A DNA stretch of 64,000 bases from Sandaracinaceae bacterium (GCA_019694315.1 JAIBCE010000001.1:1-64000); one strand, 5' to 3'. Positions 8,017 through 18,932 are shown, counted from the stretch's first letter. Notes: a model not told the origin generated them from the sequence alone. Translations and numbers: made by a program.

Positions 8017-8760
8017 TCAGCCGATGCGGAAGTCGGCCACGACCTCGATCTCCTCGGCGAGCGGCGGCGCATACGGCACGCGCTGCGTCTCGAGCAGCAC
8101 CACCGTCGCCTGGGGGAACATCGCCTTCGCGAGGTTCGTGTTCGCGGGCTCGTTGTCGAAGAACGCCGCGATCTCCCCGAGCCGATCGAGCGTCGGCAGC
8201 GCGCCGCGCTTGAACGCCTCGTCGGGCAGGTTCGCGTCGGGCTTGAGCACCAGCTCGGTACCCGCCACGCCGATCGGGAAGCCGCAGTCCCGGAGCGAGC
8301 TGACCGTGCCCATCAACATGCCCGGCAGATCGCGGCCCGTGAGGTAGACGACGATCGCGCCGGCCTCGTAGCAGCCGCGCACGTAGTCTGGCGCGCCCTC
8401 GATCGGGGCATCGTGCTGGCAGTACTCGTCCGTGAAGAAGCGCTCGTGCCAGAAGCGCGTGACGTCGGCCACCACGTCGGCGCGTGTGATCCCGCAGCCC
8501 CGCAGCGTGTCCGAGAGCAGGTAGTCGATGCGCTCCGAGGTGAGGGTCGCGAGGGCCTCGGCCACCTCGGGCCGCGTCTCGAGGACCTGCTCGCGGTACT
8601 CCATGAGGATCTCGAGCGTGCGCGGGCGGTTGTCGTAGAGGGTCGCGTCGAGATCGAAGACGACGAGGGGCGTACGGCCACCCTCCTCGACCGCGCTCGT
8701 GATGCGCGCGAGCACGCCACGGAGGAGGTTGGTCTGGTGAGGAAGAGGCGGGGGCCGCAT
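8017..8760 (-). CDS. HAD-superfamily phosphatase
   Basis: 247 aa from the ATG at 8760; the frame continues upstream to 8892 but that part would overlap the divergent VanZ-like gene and its promoter. HAD motif I is VVFDLDATLYDN (nucleophile Asp and DxD), motif II VVYLTGRD with the phosphate-binding Thr, and motif IV AAFFDNEPANT. A helical cap sits between motifs I and II. Substrate unknown; proteins of this kind are usually small-molecule phosphatases in the cytoplasm. Located upstream of pyrD on the same strand. Confidence 0.8.
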   Translation of the reverse strand: MRPPPLPHQTNLLRGVLARITSAVEEGGRTPLVVFDLDATLYDNRPRTLEILMEYREQVLETRPEVAEALATLTSERIDYLLSDTLRGCGITRADVVADVTRFWHERFFTDEYCQHDAPIEGAPDYVRGCYEAGAIVVYLTGRDLPGMLMGTVSSLRDCGFPIGVAGTELVLKPDANLPDEAFKRGALPTLDRLGEIAAFFDNEPANTNLAKAMFPQATVVLLETQRVPYAPPLAEEIEVVADFRIG

Positions 8761-8890
8761 GGGGTCGCGGGGACGATAGCCGACCGCGCCCGATGCGAGC
8801 AACGGCGAGGTCCGACCATTGACCTCCCGGAGCCGACCGCTCGCGAGGACGGGCACGCCGTACCCGCGCGGGCCCGCCATCTTGAGGGCC

Positions 8891-9289
8891 ATGCGACGAC
8901 TCGCCGCCCTCTACGTGACCACCCTGCTCGTGATCGTGATGCTCGCCGACCTCGGGGTGCTCGGCGGCCTCGTGCGCTGGATCCACGAGATCCCCTACGC
9001 CGACAAGGTCGCGCACTTCGGCTTCGCCGTGGGCCTGGGCGCGGTGCTCGAGGCCGCGCTCGGTCGGGGTGGACGCGCTCTGCTCGTCGCCGCTCCCCTC
9101 GTCTTGCTCGAGGAGCTCTCTCAGCTCGTCGTGCCAGGGCGCACCTTCGATCTCGGGGATCTCGCCGCCGACTTCGTGGGCCTCGCGATCGGCACGTGGG
9201 CGGTCCTCGCGCACACGCGACATGCATGCGCTCGTGAGGAATCCAGGTGCTCCGAGCGCGAGCCCTGTGGTACCTCCTTGAGCCCGTGA
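8891..9289 (+). CDS. VanZ-like membrane protein
   Basis: 132 aa from the ATG at 8891. About three hydrophobic segments are visible (LAALYVTTLLVIVMLADLGVLGG; a Phe/Gly-rich segment; LLVAAPLVLL) with the VanZ signature DKVAHFGFAVGLG near residue 42 and EELSQLVVPGRTFDLGDLAADFVG near the C-terminus. VanZ gives low-level teicoplanin resistance in enterococci, but most family members are uncharacterised envelope proteins. It is the first gene of a probable operon: its TGA (9287-9289) overlaps the GTG start of the TonB-receptor fusion. Divergent from the HAD phosphatase with about 130 bp between starts. Confidence 0.75.
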   Translation: MRRLAALYVTTLLVIVMLADLGVLGGLVRWIHEIPYADKVAHFGFAVGLGAVLEAALGRGGRALLVAAPLVLLEELSQLVVPGRTFDLGDLAADFVGLAIGTWAVLAHTRHACAREESRCSEREPCGTSLSP

Positions 9290-11913
9290 GGACCCCGCGT
9301 GCGAGTCGATGGCTCCTCGGCGTGACGATCGCGCTCGCCACGCTCGTGGGGCTCGCTTCGTCGCCGAGCGCGCTCGCCCAAGACGCGGACGCCGGTGTCG
9401 ATGCTGGCGTACCGGACGCAGGACCGAGCGGCGACGCGGGGCCCGCCGAGACGCCCCCCGCCGCGCCCGTCATGGTTCCGCCGCGCGTGCTCGAGGCCCC
9501 CGAGGTGACGCTGCCTGAGGGCGCCGAGCCGCTGCCGGATGGAACCTCCGTCGAGCTGCTCCTCACCATCGGCTCCGACGGCGCGGTGCGCGATGCGGCG
9601 CTCGTCGCGCCGGTGCGACAAGACGTCGACGGGCTCGTCCTCGAGGCCGCGCGCGGCATGCGCTTCTCCCCCGCGACGCGCGACGGAACGCCGGTCGCCG
9701 CCCGCGTGCGCTTTCGCTACGCGATCACCGTCGCGCCCGTGGTCGAGACGGGCACGGAGACCGGGACCGAGTCCGGGGCCGGCACCGAGTCGGGCGCTGG
9801 CACCGAGTCGGGCGCTGGCACCGAGTCGGGCGCTGGCACCGAGTCTGGCACCGAGTCGGGCGCTGGCACCGAGTCGGGTGCTGGCACCGAGTCGGGCGCT
9901 GGCACCGAGTCGGGCGCTGGCACCGAATCAGGAACCGAATCCGCCACGGAAGAGGTGGATCCCGACACGCTGCGCGACGACGAGCTCGTGTCGTTCGGCG
10001 CGAGCGCCGACGTCGATCGCCCCGAGCCGGGCGCCGCGTCGCGTATCACGCTGAGCGGGGCCGAGCTGAGCACGGTGCCGGGCACCTTCGGTGAGCCGCT
10101 GCGCGTCGTGGCGACGCTGCCTGGTGTCGTCCGCTCTCCCTTTGGCCTCGGCTTCTTCCTCGTCCGCGGCGCGAATTTCCAGAACACGGGCTTCTTCGTC
10201 GACGGCTTCCCGGTCCCCATCCTCTATCACTTCGGCGCAGGCCCCGCGGTGATCTCGAGTCGCCTGGTCAATCGCCTGCGCTTCTATCCGGGTGGCTATC
10301 CCACCACGCTCGGGCGCTACTCGGCCGGTGTCGTCGCGCTCGAGACCGGCATTCCGGAGGACGTGCGTACGTTCCGGTTCGAGGCCGAGGTCGACCTCCT
10401 CCGTGCGAGCGTCCTCGCGGTCATCCCGTTCGACCGCGGCAACGTCTCCATCGCCTTCCGCCGCAGCTACTACGAGCTGCTCCTTCCTCTCTTCGTCCCC
10501 GGCCTCCAGGTCGCGTACACCGACTACCAGCTGCGGGGCGAGTACCGGATCGACGATCACCTCTCGGTCTCGCTCTTCGGCTTCGGCTCCGACGATCTGC
10601 TCGATCAGTCGGGCGCCCTCATGGGTGGCGCCACGAGCGATGGCTCCAATACCCGCGTCAACTACAACTTCCAGCGCCTCATCGGTCGCATCGACTGGCG
10701 CCTCGGGCCCGACTCCTACATCCGCCTCTCGGGCGCCATCGGACGCAACGGCACCTCCTTCGGCTCGCGCGCCGCGGGACAGGCCCAGCAGCAATTCGAT
10801 CTCGACTCGGTGGAGCTCGGCCTCCGCCTCGATGCGTCGTTCCCCGTCACGCAGTGGCTCCGCGCCAACGTCGGTATCGACGCCGCCGCGAACGCGTTCG
10901 GCATCAACATCACGGCCCCCGCGCCCACGGGCCTGGGCGAGTACCCACGGCCGATCTTCGACCCGTATCTCATCCAGCTCAACGCGCGCGTCGCACGCTC
11001 CACGCCGGCGATCTACGCCGAGGCGATCCTCCAGCTCGCGCCCGTCGAGATCTCGCTCGGTACGCGGCTCGAGCTCCTGCGCTGGGGCACGCTCACCGAC
11101 GTCGCGCCCGATCCGCGCGCCGTCGTTCGCTGGGAGATCATCCCAGAGGTCACGGTCAAGGCGGCCTCGGGCCTCTTCACCCAGCCACCCGTCGCCTTCC
11201 AGACCATCTCGCAGGGCGGTAACCCCAACCTCGGCCCGCAGCGCGCCTGGCAGAATTCGATCGGCGTCGAGGCCGATCTGCCCTTCGACATCGACGTCGA
11301 GGTCAATGGCTTCTACAGCTACATGTACGATATCGGGCGCTTCTCGCAGCAGATCGTGATGGGCCCCGACGGCCAGCCCCGCCGCGAGTTCTTCCGCGCC
11401 GACCAGGAAGGCCGCGCCTACGGCCTCGAGGTGCTCGTCCGCCGCCCGGTCGAAGAGGGCTTCTACGGCTGGATCTCCTACACGCTCTCCCGCTCCGAGC
11501 GCATCAACCCCGGCGGCGACTGGCACCCATTCACCTACGACCAGACGCACGTCCTGAACCTCGCCGCGAGCTACGCCATCGATGGCTGGCGCTTCGGCGC
11601 CACGTTCCAGCTCGCCACCGGTCGCCCCACCCTCTCGCCCACCGGCGCCGTCTACGACGCCGACGCCAACGAGTACGACGCGACCTTCGTCGACACCGGT
11701 CAGCGACTGCCAATCTACCACCAGCTCAACGTCCGCATCGATCGAGACTTCGATCTCGACTTCGTCACGGGCACCGTCTACCTCGACGTCCTCAACGTCT
11801 ACTACGGCCAGAACTCGGAAGGGCTCATCTACCAGTACGACTACGCGAGGAGCACGCCCATCCCCGGCCTCCCCATCCTCGGAACCCTCGGCATCCGGGC
11901 GATCTTCGAATGA
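9286..11913 (+). CDS. TonB-dependent receptor with fused N-terminal TonB C-terminal domain
   Basis: 875 aa if translation starts at the GTG overlapping the VanZ stop (GTGA coupling), which gives a clean signal peptide (RTPRASRWLLGV... ending SALAQ). A GTG at 9247 with an AGGA Shine-Dalgarno is the alternative, 13 residues longer. Domain order: signal peptide; Asp/Ala linker; TonB-CTD-like fold about residues 70-155 (VELLLTIGSDGAVRDAALV, FSPATRDGTPVAARVRFRYAI); an 18-bp-repeat linker of (GTESGA) units; receptor plug (SEPLRVVATLPGVVRSPFG-like, LVRGANFQNTGFFVDGFPV); and a beta-barrel ending in LGIRAIFE. The same chain thus carries the periplasmic energy-transducer module and the outer-membrane channel. 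The substrate is unknown. The next gene overlaps its stop (ATGA). Confidence 0.85.
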   Translation: MRTPRASRWLLGVTIALATLVGLASSPSALAQDADAGVDAGVPDAGPSGDAGPAETPPAAPVMVPPRVLEAPEVTLPEGAEPLPDGTSVELLLTIGSDGAVRDAALVAPVRQDVDGLVLEAARGMRFSPATRDGTPVAARVRFRYAITVAPVVETGTETGTESGAGTESGAGTESGAGTESGAGTESGTESGAGTESGAGTESGAGTESGAGTESGTESATEEVDPDTLRDDELVSFGASADVDRPEPGAASRITLSGAELSTVPGTFGEPLRVVATLPGVVRSPFGLGFFLVRGANFQNTGFFVDGFPVPILYHFGAGPAVISSRLVNRLRFYPGGYPTTLGRYSAGVVALETGIPEDVRTFRFEAEVDLLRASVLAVIPFDRGNVSIAFRRSYYELLLPLFVPGLQVAYTDYQLRGEYRIDDHLSVSLFGFGSDDLLDQSGALMGGATSDGSNTRVNYNFQRLIGRIDWRLGPDSYIRLSGAIGRNGTSFGSRAAGQAQQQFDLDSVELGLRLDASFPVTQWLRANVGIDAAANAFGINITAPAPTGLGEYPRPIFDPYLIQLNARVARSTPAIYAEAILQLAPVEISLGTRLELLRWGTLTDVAPDPRAVVRWEIIPEVTVKAASGLFTQPPVAFQTISQGGNPNLGPQRAWQNSIGVEADLPFDIDVEVNGFYSYMYDIGRFSQQIVMGPDGQPRREFFRADQEGRAYGLEVLVRRPVEEGFYGWISYTLSRSERINPGGDWHPFTYDQTHVLNLAASYAIDGWRFGATFQLATGRPTLSPTGAVYDADANEYDATFVDTGQRLPIYHQLNVRIDRDFDLDFVTGTVYLDVLNVYYGQNSEGLIYQYDYARSTPIPGLPILGTLGIRAIFE
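9751..9942 (+). repeat. 18-bp tandem repeat coding the GTESGA linker
   Basis: Seven 18-bp units GGCACCGAGTCGGGCGCT (starts 9781, 9799, 9817, 9847, 9865, 9883, 9901), interrupted by a 12-bp short unit at 9835 and flanked by degenerate units. All periods are multiples of three, so copy-number change would alter the linker length without a frameshift. Confidence 0.9.
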
Positions 11914-13052
11914 CCTCCCCCTCCCAGACTGACATGCTCCCCGACGCGCCGATTGGCACGCTGCCGACTGGCACGCTGCCGACTGGCATGCTCCCGACTG
12001 GCATGCTCCCGACGGGCATGCTCCCGACGGGCATGCTCCCGACTGGCATGCTCCCGACGGGCATGCTCCCAGGGAGGGGCGTCCTCCATGGGCTCGTGGG
12101 CTGCCTCGTGGGAGGCGCCGCCCTCGTCGTCGCCCTGGCGAGCTTCGGCTGCACGGGGCAGCTCGACCCACCGACGCTCGTCAAGACGCCGCGCATCCTG
12201 TCGATCATCGCCGATCAGCCCGAGTCGGTGCCCGGCAACGACATCGAGATGGGCGTCATCGCTTTCGTGCCGAGCGCGCCGGACGGGACCGGCATCTCCT
12301 ACCACTGGCGCGTCTGCGACAGCCTCCCGCGCGTGCTCGAGGCCGCGCAGATCCCCGCCGACCTCCCGCTGCCCGACACGTGTCGTCCGCTCGAGAGCAC
12401 CGGGCCCACCGCCATCGTTCCGGGGGAGCGCACCGCCGCGCTGGCCGCGCTCATCACGAGCCTCCCCAGCAGCGGGAGCTTCGACGCCAGCTTCCTCACG
12501 CGCATCCTCGAGACCGCTGGCATTCCCTTCCAGGTCGAGGTCGACGTCGTCGACGCGAGCGGCACGGTGCTCGTCACCGGCATCAAGACCCTCGCCATCA
12601 CGACGCGGGCAGAGCCGCTGCCGCCGCCCACGACGAACCCGCCCCCGGTCATGTTCAGCCTCGGCGACGGCATGGACACCACCCACGACGTGGACGTCGC
12701 GTTCCCCGAAGATCTCTTCGACTTCCGCTGCGTCCCCACGATGGGCGAGGTCTCGTTGCCCGCGCGGATGGAGGCCGTGATCACCCCCGTCCCGGGCACG
12801 GAGTGGACCGAGGAATTCCCGATCTTCGACTACTCCGGCGAGATCCGGATCGGTCGGGAGAACGAGTACTACTCGTTCTATGCGACCGGTGGCTCGATCG
12901 ACACCGAGACCACGAACCCGCCGAACCGCGAGACGCACTGGACCACTCCCGAGGACCCTGGCACCGTCAGGCTCTGGGTGATCGTGCGCGACGGGCACCT
13001 CGGCGCGCGCGGCTGCTGGCTCGACGTGACCATCACAGCCCCTAGTTCGTGA
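11910..13052 (+). CDS. Lipoprotein with N-terminal GMLPT pentapeptide repeats
   Basis: Up to 380 aa from the ATG at 11910, whose ATGA overlaps the TGA of the receptor gene. The first 55 residues are hydrophilic then seven in-frame pentapeptides (GTLPT/GMLPT), and only after these comes a lipoprotein signal sequence (VLHGLVGCLVGGAALVVALASFGC). Each GMLPT unit provides an in-frame ATG, the last at 12063, from which a normal-looking 329-residue lipoprotein would be made; the true start is therefore open. The mature part is Pro-rich, all-beta-looking, with paired Cys (CDSLPRV, DTCRPL, DFRCVP, RGCWLDV) and no recognised family. Its place between a TonB receptor and a CAP lipoprotein suggests a surface accessory to the receptor. 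Confidence 0.7.
   Translation: MTSPSQTDMLPDAPIGTLPTGTLPTGMLPTGMLPTGMLPTGMLPTGMLPTGMLPGRGVLHGLVGCLVGGAALVVALASFGCTGQLDPPTLVKTPRILSIIADQPESVPGNDIEMGVIAFVPSAPDGTGISYHWRVCDSLPRVLEAAQIPADLPLPDTCRPLESTGPTAIVPGERTAALAALITSLPSSGSFDASFLTRILETAGIPFQVEVDVVDASGTVLVTGIKTLAITTRAEPLPPPTTNPPPVMFSLGDGMDTTHDVDVAFPEDLFDFRCVPTMGEVSLPARMEAVITPVPGTEWTEEFPIFDYSGEIRIGRENEYYSFYATGGSIDTETTNPPNRETHWTTPEDPGTVRLWVIVRDGHLGARGCWLDVTITAPSS
11955..12070 (+). repeat. 15-bp tandem repeat with an ATG in most units
   Basis: Seven complete units (starts 11955, 11970, 11985, 12000, 12015, 12030, 12045) and an 11-bp partial one. Consensus GGCATGCTCCCGAC[T/G]; the first two units read GGCACGCTGCCGACT. ATG codons in the reading frame occur at 11988, 12003, 12018, 12033, 12048 and 12063. 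Confidence 0.92.
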
Positions 13053-13061
13053 GGCGAGACG

Positions 13062-13733
13062 ATGCTGTACCGATCCGCGCTCCGTCGCTCCATGGTCTCC
13101 TCGTGTGTCCTGGCGCTCGCGTCCCTGCCGGCGCTGGGCTGCGACTCTGGCCCTCCGGCGGGCGACCCCGACGCCGGCATGACCACGCCGGAGACCGACG
13201 CGTACGTGTCTCCCGCCGACGACGCCTTCGTCGTGCCGCCCGACGCGTTCAACGCGGGCGCGGGCGAGACCGGGCGCATGGTGGGGATGACCGAGGCGCA
13301 CAACCACTTCCGCCGGATGGTGGACACGACGACGCCGCTGCCTGCGCTCGTCTGGGACACCGAGCTCGCCGCCGTCGCGCAGGCCTACTCGGAGCAGCTC
13401 GCCACGACGGGCTGCGGCCTCACGCACTCGGGCGGTCCGTATGGCGAGAACCTCTATTGGCAGAGCGGTCTCTCGGTCAGCGCGCTCGACGTGGTGACGA
13501 GCTGGCACGACGAGGTGGCTTGTTACACCTACGGCCCTTTCATGCGCGGCGACGACTGCAACATGTCGTGCACGGATGCCATGAATTCGAGCGGGTGCGG
13601 GCACTACACACAGGTCGTCTGGCGTGACTCCGCCCGCCTCGGGTGCGGTGTCGCCACGTGCTCGAGCGGCGCCGAGATCTGGACCTGCAACTACGATCCT
13701 CCCGGCAACTACCTCGGTCAGCCCCCGTATTGA
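13062..13733 (+). CDS. CAP-domain (SCP/PR-1 family) lipoprotein
   Basis: 223 aa. Signal peptide with lipobox LPALGC near residue 27, an Asp/Pro/Thr-rich linker to about residue 70, then a complete CAP domain: MTEAHNHFRRMVD, LVWDTELAAVAQAYSEQLA, THSGGPYGENLYW (with the conserved His and Glu of the cleft), CGHYTQVVWRDS (second His) and the terminal WTCNYDPPGNYLGQPPY. CAP proteins are secreted and bind lipids, metal or peptides in a cleft; enzymatic activity is usually not established. It starts 9 nt after the preceding lipoprotein gene, making it the last gene of the VanZ/receptor unit. A strong hairpin follows the stop. Confidence 0.9.
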   Translation: MLYRSALRRSMVSSCVLALASLPALGCDSGPPAGDPDAGMTTPETDAYVSPADDAFVVPPDAFNAGAGETGRMVGMTEAHNHFRRMVDTTTPLPALVWDTELAAVAQAYSEQLATTGCGLTHSGGPYGENLYWQSGLSVSALDVVTSWHDEVACYTYGPFMRGDDCNMSCTDAMNSSGCGHYTQVVWRDSARLGCGVATCSSGAEIWTCNYDPPGNYLGQPPY

Positions 13734-13788
13734 GCGTTCGTCTCGGGCGCCCGTGACTCCGGGCCACCGCGCACCACGATCTGACGGC

Positions 13789-13840
13789 AGAGACACGACG
13801 GCCGCGCACGAAGCTCCTCGCGCGCGGCCGTCTCGTCTCT
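13789..13840. terminator. Long bidirectional hairpin between convergent genes
   Basis: Left arm 13789-13807 and right arm 13822-13840 pair over 17 of 19 positions (core GACGGCCGCGC/GCGCGGCCGTC), with a 14-nt loop. It sits between the CAP gene and the convergent acyl-CoA dehydrogenase. Confidence 0.7.
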
Positions 13841-13859
13841 CGTCGCGTGAAGCGAGCCG

Positions 13860-15023
<1,164 letters not shown>

Positions 15024-15227
15024 ACCGACCTGCCTGGTGAGCGACGACGTTTGCTCGGAGCGCCGAGCGGGGGTTGGGGCCCCGGCTCGGAACGCGAAGC
15101 GGGGTGAGTGAGGAGCGGAGCGACGAGCGAATCCCCGAGGGAGTGGGGCCCACGCTCGCGCCGCGCGAGCGTGGGAGAGGGGCGAGCAGCCCCTCTCAGC
15201 GGGCCGAACGCAGTGAGGTCCGATGCC
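15024..15227. other. Hairpin-rich spacer between the two dehydrogenase genes
   Basis: Contains two perfect hairpins side by side: CCCACGCTCGCG (15149-15160) with CGCGAGCGTGGG (15164-15175), and GAGAGGGGC (15175-15183) with GCCCCTCTC (15189-15197). The rest is built of short GAGCGA/GAGTGA words. No gene seen. The structure could cause partial termination or stabilise the transcript of the upstream gene. Confidence 0.55.
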
Positions 15228-16409
<1,182 letters not shown>

Positions 16410-16493
16410 CGGCTCTCCCTCACTCCACGGGTGTCGTGTGAGTGTCAGTTGCGGTCAGGATGATGGGGCGGCTCGCCACGGGGGCGGCACCGC

Positions 16494-16513
16494 CGCGTGA
16501 GCGCGCTCACGCG
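16494..16513. promoter_or_regulatory. Perfect 20-bp palindrome (terminator or operator)
   Basis: CGCGTGAGCGCGCTCACGCG at 16494-16513, just past the stop of the sigma54 activator gene (16520) and about 85 bp upstream of the dehydrogenase start at 16409. With no loop or T-tract it could be an operator for the dehydrogenase pair (e.g. a TetR/FadR-type dimer site) as well as a terminator. Confidence 0.4.
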
Positions 16514-16519
16514 TGAGGT

Positions 16520-17938
16520 CTATTCGTCGCCCGGGATGTCCCGGACGCCGTACTTCTTCGCGAGCTCGCGGAGGTGATAGCGGGTGAGGCCCGCAGCCTG
16601 CGCGCTGCGGGTGACGTTGCCCTCGTGCTTGTCGAGGAGGGCCTTGAGGTAGGCCGCCTCGAACACGTCGAGGAGGCGCTGCTTGGCCTCCTTGAAGGGC
16701 AGCGCCTCTTCCACGAATTGGCTCGCCCACTGCGAGGGATGCTGACCGCCCGACACGATCACCGGCGGCGCCTTCTGCGCGGCACCGGGGAGCACGTCGG
16801 CCACGCCGATCTCCATCTCGTCGGCGAGCGCCGCGGCGCGCTCGATCGTGTTCTTGAGCTCGCGGATGTTGCCGGGCCACGGGTGGCTCGTGAGGCGCGC
16901 CATCGCCTCGGCCGTCACCGTGAACCTGCGATTCTCGCCGGGGAAGCGGCGCTCCGCGACGTCGTCGAGGAAGTGCTGCACGAGGATCGGGATGTCCTCG
17001 GGACGCTGCCGCAAGGGCGGCAGCTCGATCGACACGACGCTGAGCCGGTAGAAAAGATCCTCGCGGAATTGCCCCTCGTTCACCCGCGCGCGCAGATCGC
17101 GGTTCGTCGCCGCCACCACGCGGACGTTCACGGGGATCTGTCGATCGCCGCCCACGCGCTTGATCTCGCGGTTCTCGAGGACACGCAGGAGCTTGGGCTG
17201 GAGCGAGAGATCGAGCTCACCGAGCTCGTCGAGGAAGATCGTGCCGCCGTCGGCCTGCTCGAAGCTGCCGCGGTGACGATCGGTCGCGCCAGTGAAGGCG
17301 CCGCGCTCGTGGCCGAAGAGCGTGGACTCGATGAGATCCTTCGGGATCGCGGAGCAGTCCTGCACCACCATCGAGGCGTCCTTGCGTCGCGAGGCGCGGT
17401 GGATCGCGCGGGCCACGAGCTCTTTGCCCGTGCCCGTCTCGCCGCGGATCAGCACCGTGAGCTCCGTGGGCGCCACCTTCTCGAGCGTCGCGAAGATCTC
17501 GCGCATGCGCACCGAGCGCCCGACGATCTCGAAGAAGCGCTCGCTCTTCGAGATCTCGATGTCGACCGAGCCCGACACCGGCTCGAAGCGCACCTGCGAC
17601 TGCCCGAGCTTCACCACCGTGCCGGGCTTGACCCACACCTCCTGGATGCGGAGCTCGCCCACGAAGGTGCCGTTCGTCGAGCCGAGATCTCGCAGGAGAA
17701 AGCCCTTCTCCTTGGCCACGAGCTCCACGTGCGTGGTGGAGACGGCCTTGTCCGAGAGCACGAGGTCGCAGATCACGCTGCGCCCGATCGTCGTGCGCTC
17801 CTTGTCGATGACGACGTCTCTGCCCTTGTCGGGGCCGTCCACCACGAGCACGCGCGCCTTCTTGAGGCGTCGCTTGGCGGCGTTGTCGACGAAGATCGTC
17901 GTCAGCGCGGGATCGTTGCCGTTCGGATCGTGGCTCAA
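16520..17938 (-). CDS. FHA-domain sigma54-dependent transcriptional activator
   Basis: 472 aa. FHA domain about residues 28-115 ([15 protein letters not shown], Sxx[10 protein letters not shown]) replaces the usual receiver, so activity is probably set by binding phosphothreonine from a Ser/Thr kinase. The AAA+ domain spans about 140-370 with Walker A GETGTGKE, the sigma54-contacting GAFTGA loop, and Walker [14 protein letters not shown]; the C-terminus is a Fis-type helix-turn-helix ([22 protein letters not shown]). This architecture is abundant in myxobacteria. The start is unusual: the only workable codon ahead of the FHA domain is TTG at 17938, overlapping the rpe stop (TTGA), implying translational coupling to rpe. 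A Hanks-type kinase gene lies close by at 18933. Confidence 0.93.
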   Translation of the reverse strand: MSHDPNGNDPALTTIFVDNAAKRRLKKARVLVVDGPDKGRDVVIDKERTTIGRSVICDLVLSDKAVSTTHVELVAKEKGFLLRDLGSTNGTFVGELRIQEVWVKPGTVVKLGQSQVRFEPVSGSVDIEISKSERFFEIVGRSVRMREIFATLEKVAPTELTVLIRGETGTGKELVARAIHRASRRKDASMVVQDCSAIPKDLIESTLFGHERGAFTGATDRHRGSFEQADGGTIFLDELGELDLSLQPKLLRVLENREIKRVGGDRQIPVNVRVVAATNRDLRARVNEGQFREDLFYRLSVVSIELPPLRQRPEDIPILVQHFLDDVAERRFPGENRRFTVTAEAMARLTSHPWPGNIRELKNTIERAAALADEMEIGVADVLPGAAQKAPPVIVSGGQHPSQWASQFVEEALPFKEAKQRLLDVFEAAYLKALLDKHEGNVTRSAQAAGLTRYHLRELAKKYGVRDIPGDE

Positions 17939-18639
17939 GCGTGCGCCCCCGTTCGTGCGCCCGCGCCCGCGGCGTCCTCGCGGATCGCGGTGATCGCGCG
18001 CGCGTAGTCCGCCCCAGCCGCGAACACCGCGTTGCCCGCGACGAGCGCGTCGGCGCCCGCCTCGCAGACCTTCTGCGCCGTACCCACCTTGATGCCTCCG
18101 TCGACCTCGAGGTCGATCTCGCGGCCCTCGAGGTCGATCATCTGCCGCAGGCGGGCGATCTTCGGGAGCACCTCGGCAAGGAACGACTGTCCGCCGAAGC
18201 CGGGGTTCACGCTCATCACGAGGACGAGGTCGACGAGCGGCATCACGTAGCGGAGCGCGTCCTCGCTCGTCGCAGGGTTGAGCGACACGCCGGCCCTCTT
18301 GCCGCGCGCACGGATCGCCTCGAGCGTGCGGTGGAGGTGCGTCGTGGCCTCGGCGTGCACCGTGATGATGTCGGCGCCCGCGTCGGCGAACGCGTCGACG
18401 TAGCGCTCGGGCTCGACGATCATGAGGTGCACGTCGAGGGTGCGGGCCGTCACCTTGCGGAGCGCCGCGACCACGGGCGGACCGATCGTCAGGTTCGGGA
18501 CGAAGCGGCCGTCCATGACGTCCACGTGGATCCAGTCGGCGCCGCCCGCCTCGACCGCCCGGACCTCGTCTCCGAGGCGCGCGAAGTCGGCCGAGAGGAT
18601 CGACGGGGCGAGGCGGACCGGACGGGGGGAACGAGGCAC
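17935..18639 (-). CDS. rpe: Ribulose-phosphate 3-epimerase
   Basis: 234 aa, standard length. Interconverts ribulose 5-phosphate and xylulose 5-phosphate in the pentose phosphate pathway or Calvin cycle. Hallmarks: [17 protein letters not shown], the metal-binding [38 protein letters not shown] and EVDGGI, ending with the phosphate site VAGNAVF. Start assigned to the GTG at 18639, which places about eight residues before LAPSIL as in orthologues; upstream sequence in the frame is Arg-rich filler. Its stop overlaps the TTG start of the FHA activator gene. Confidence 0.95.
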   Translation of the reverse strand: MPRSPRPVRLAPSILSADFARLGDEVRAVEAGGADWIHVDVMDGRFVPNLTIGPPVVAALRKVTARTLDVHLMIVEPERYVDAFADAGADIITVHAEATTHLHRTLEAIRARGKRAGVSLNPATSEDALRYVMPLVDLVLVMSVNPGFGGQSFLAEVLPKIARLRQMIDLEGREIDLEVDGGIKVGTAQKVCEAGADALVAGNAVFAAGADYARAITAIREDAAGAGARTGAHA

Positions 18640-18826
18640 GTCGGCATCACGCCACGCCGCGCGCGGGATCGTCAAGCGTGGGCGCGCTGGCGGGCACCCC
18701 CCAGCGAGGACGCGACGACGTAGGGCCGTCGACGCGGCGCGCATCGGCCGACCACCCCTCGGATCGCCCTCCGAACAGGGCGATCCGCGCATCGGTCGGG
18801 TGCGCCCGACGTCACACGCGCGTTTG

Positions 18827-18855
18827 TTGCTGGAATGCCTCCGAATTCCTAGAAT
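18827..18855 (+). promoter_or_regulatory. Candidate sigma70-type promoter of the kinase gene
   Basis: TTGCTG (18827-18832), 17-bp spacer, TAGAAT (18850-18855), about 75 bp ahead of the kinase ATG. The spacing and the local AT-richness in the 293-bp divergent gap (18640-18932) support it; the rest of the gap shows no gene. Confidence 0.45.
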
Positions 18856-18932
18856 CCCTCGACCCAGAGCCCCGCGCGTGCCCCCGCCGAGCGCGCGCCC
18901 CTTGCCACTCCCGGCGGAAGCGAAACCCACGA

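Noticed and set aside
9751-9942. Regularly spaced repeats as a CRISPR array
   Set aside because: Units are contiguous 18-bp coding repeats without spacers, in frame in a receptor gene. The arrays at 11955-12070 and 26791-26977 are rejected for the same reason.
9928-12171. 747-aa minus-strand open frame opposite the TonB fusion and lipoprotein genes
   Set aside because: The sense strand carries signal peptides, barrel and coupled starts; the antisense product is low complexity.
13062-13733. CAP protein as a protease
   Set aside because: CAP domains rarely have proven enzymatic activity; no protease motif was seen.
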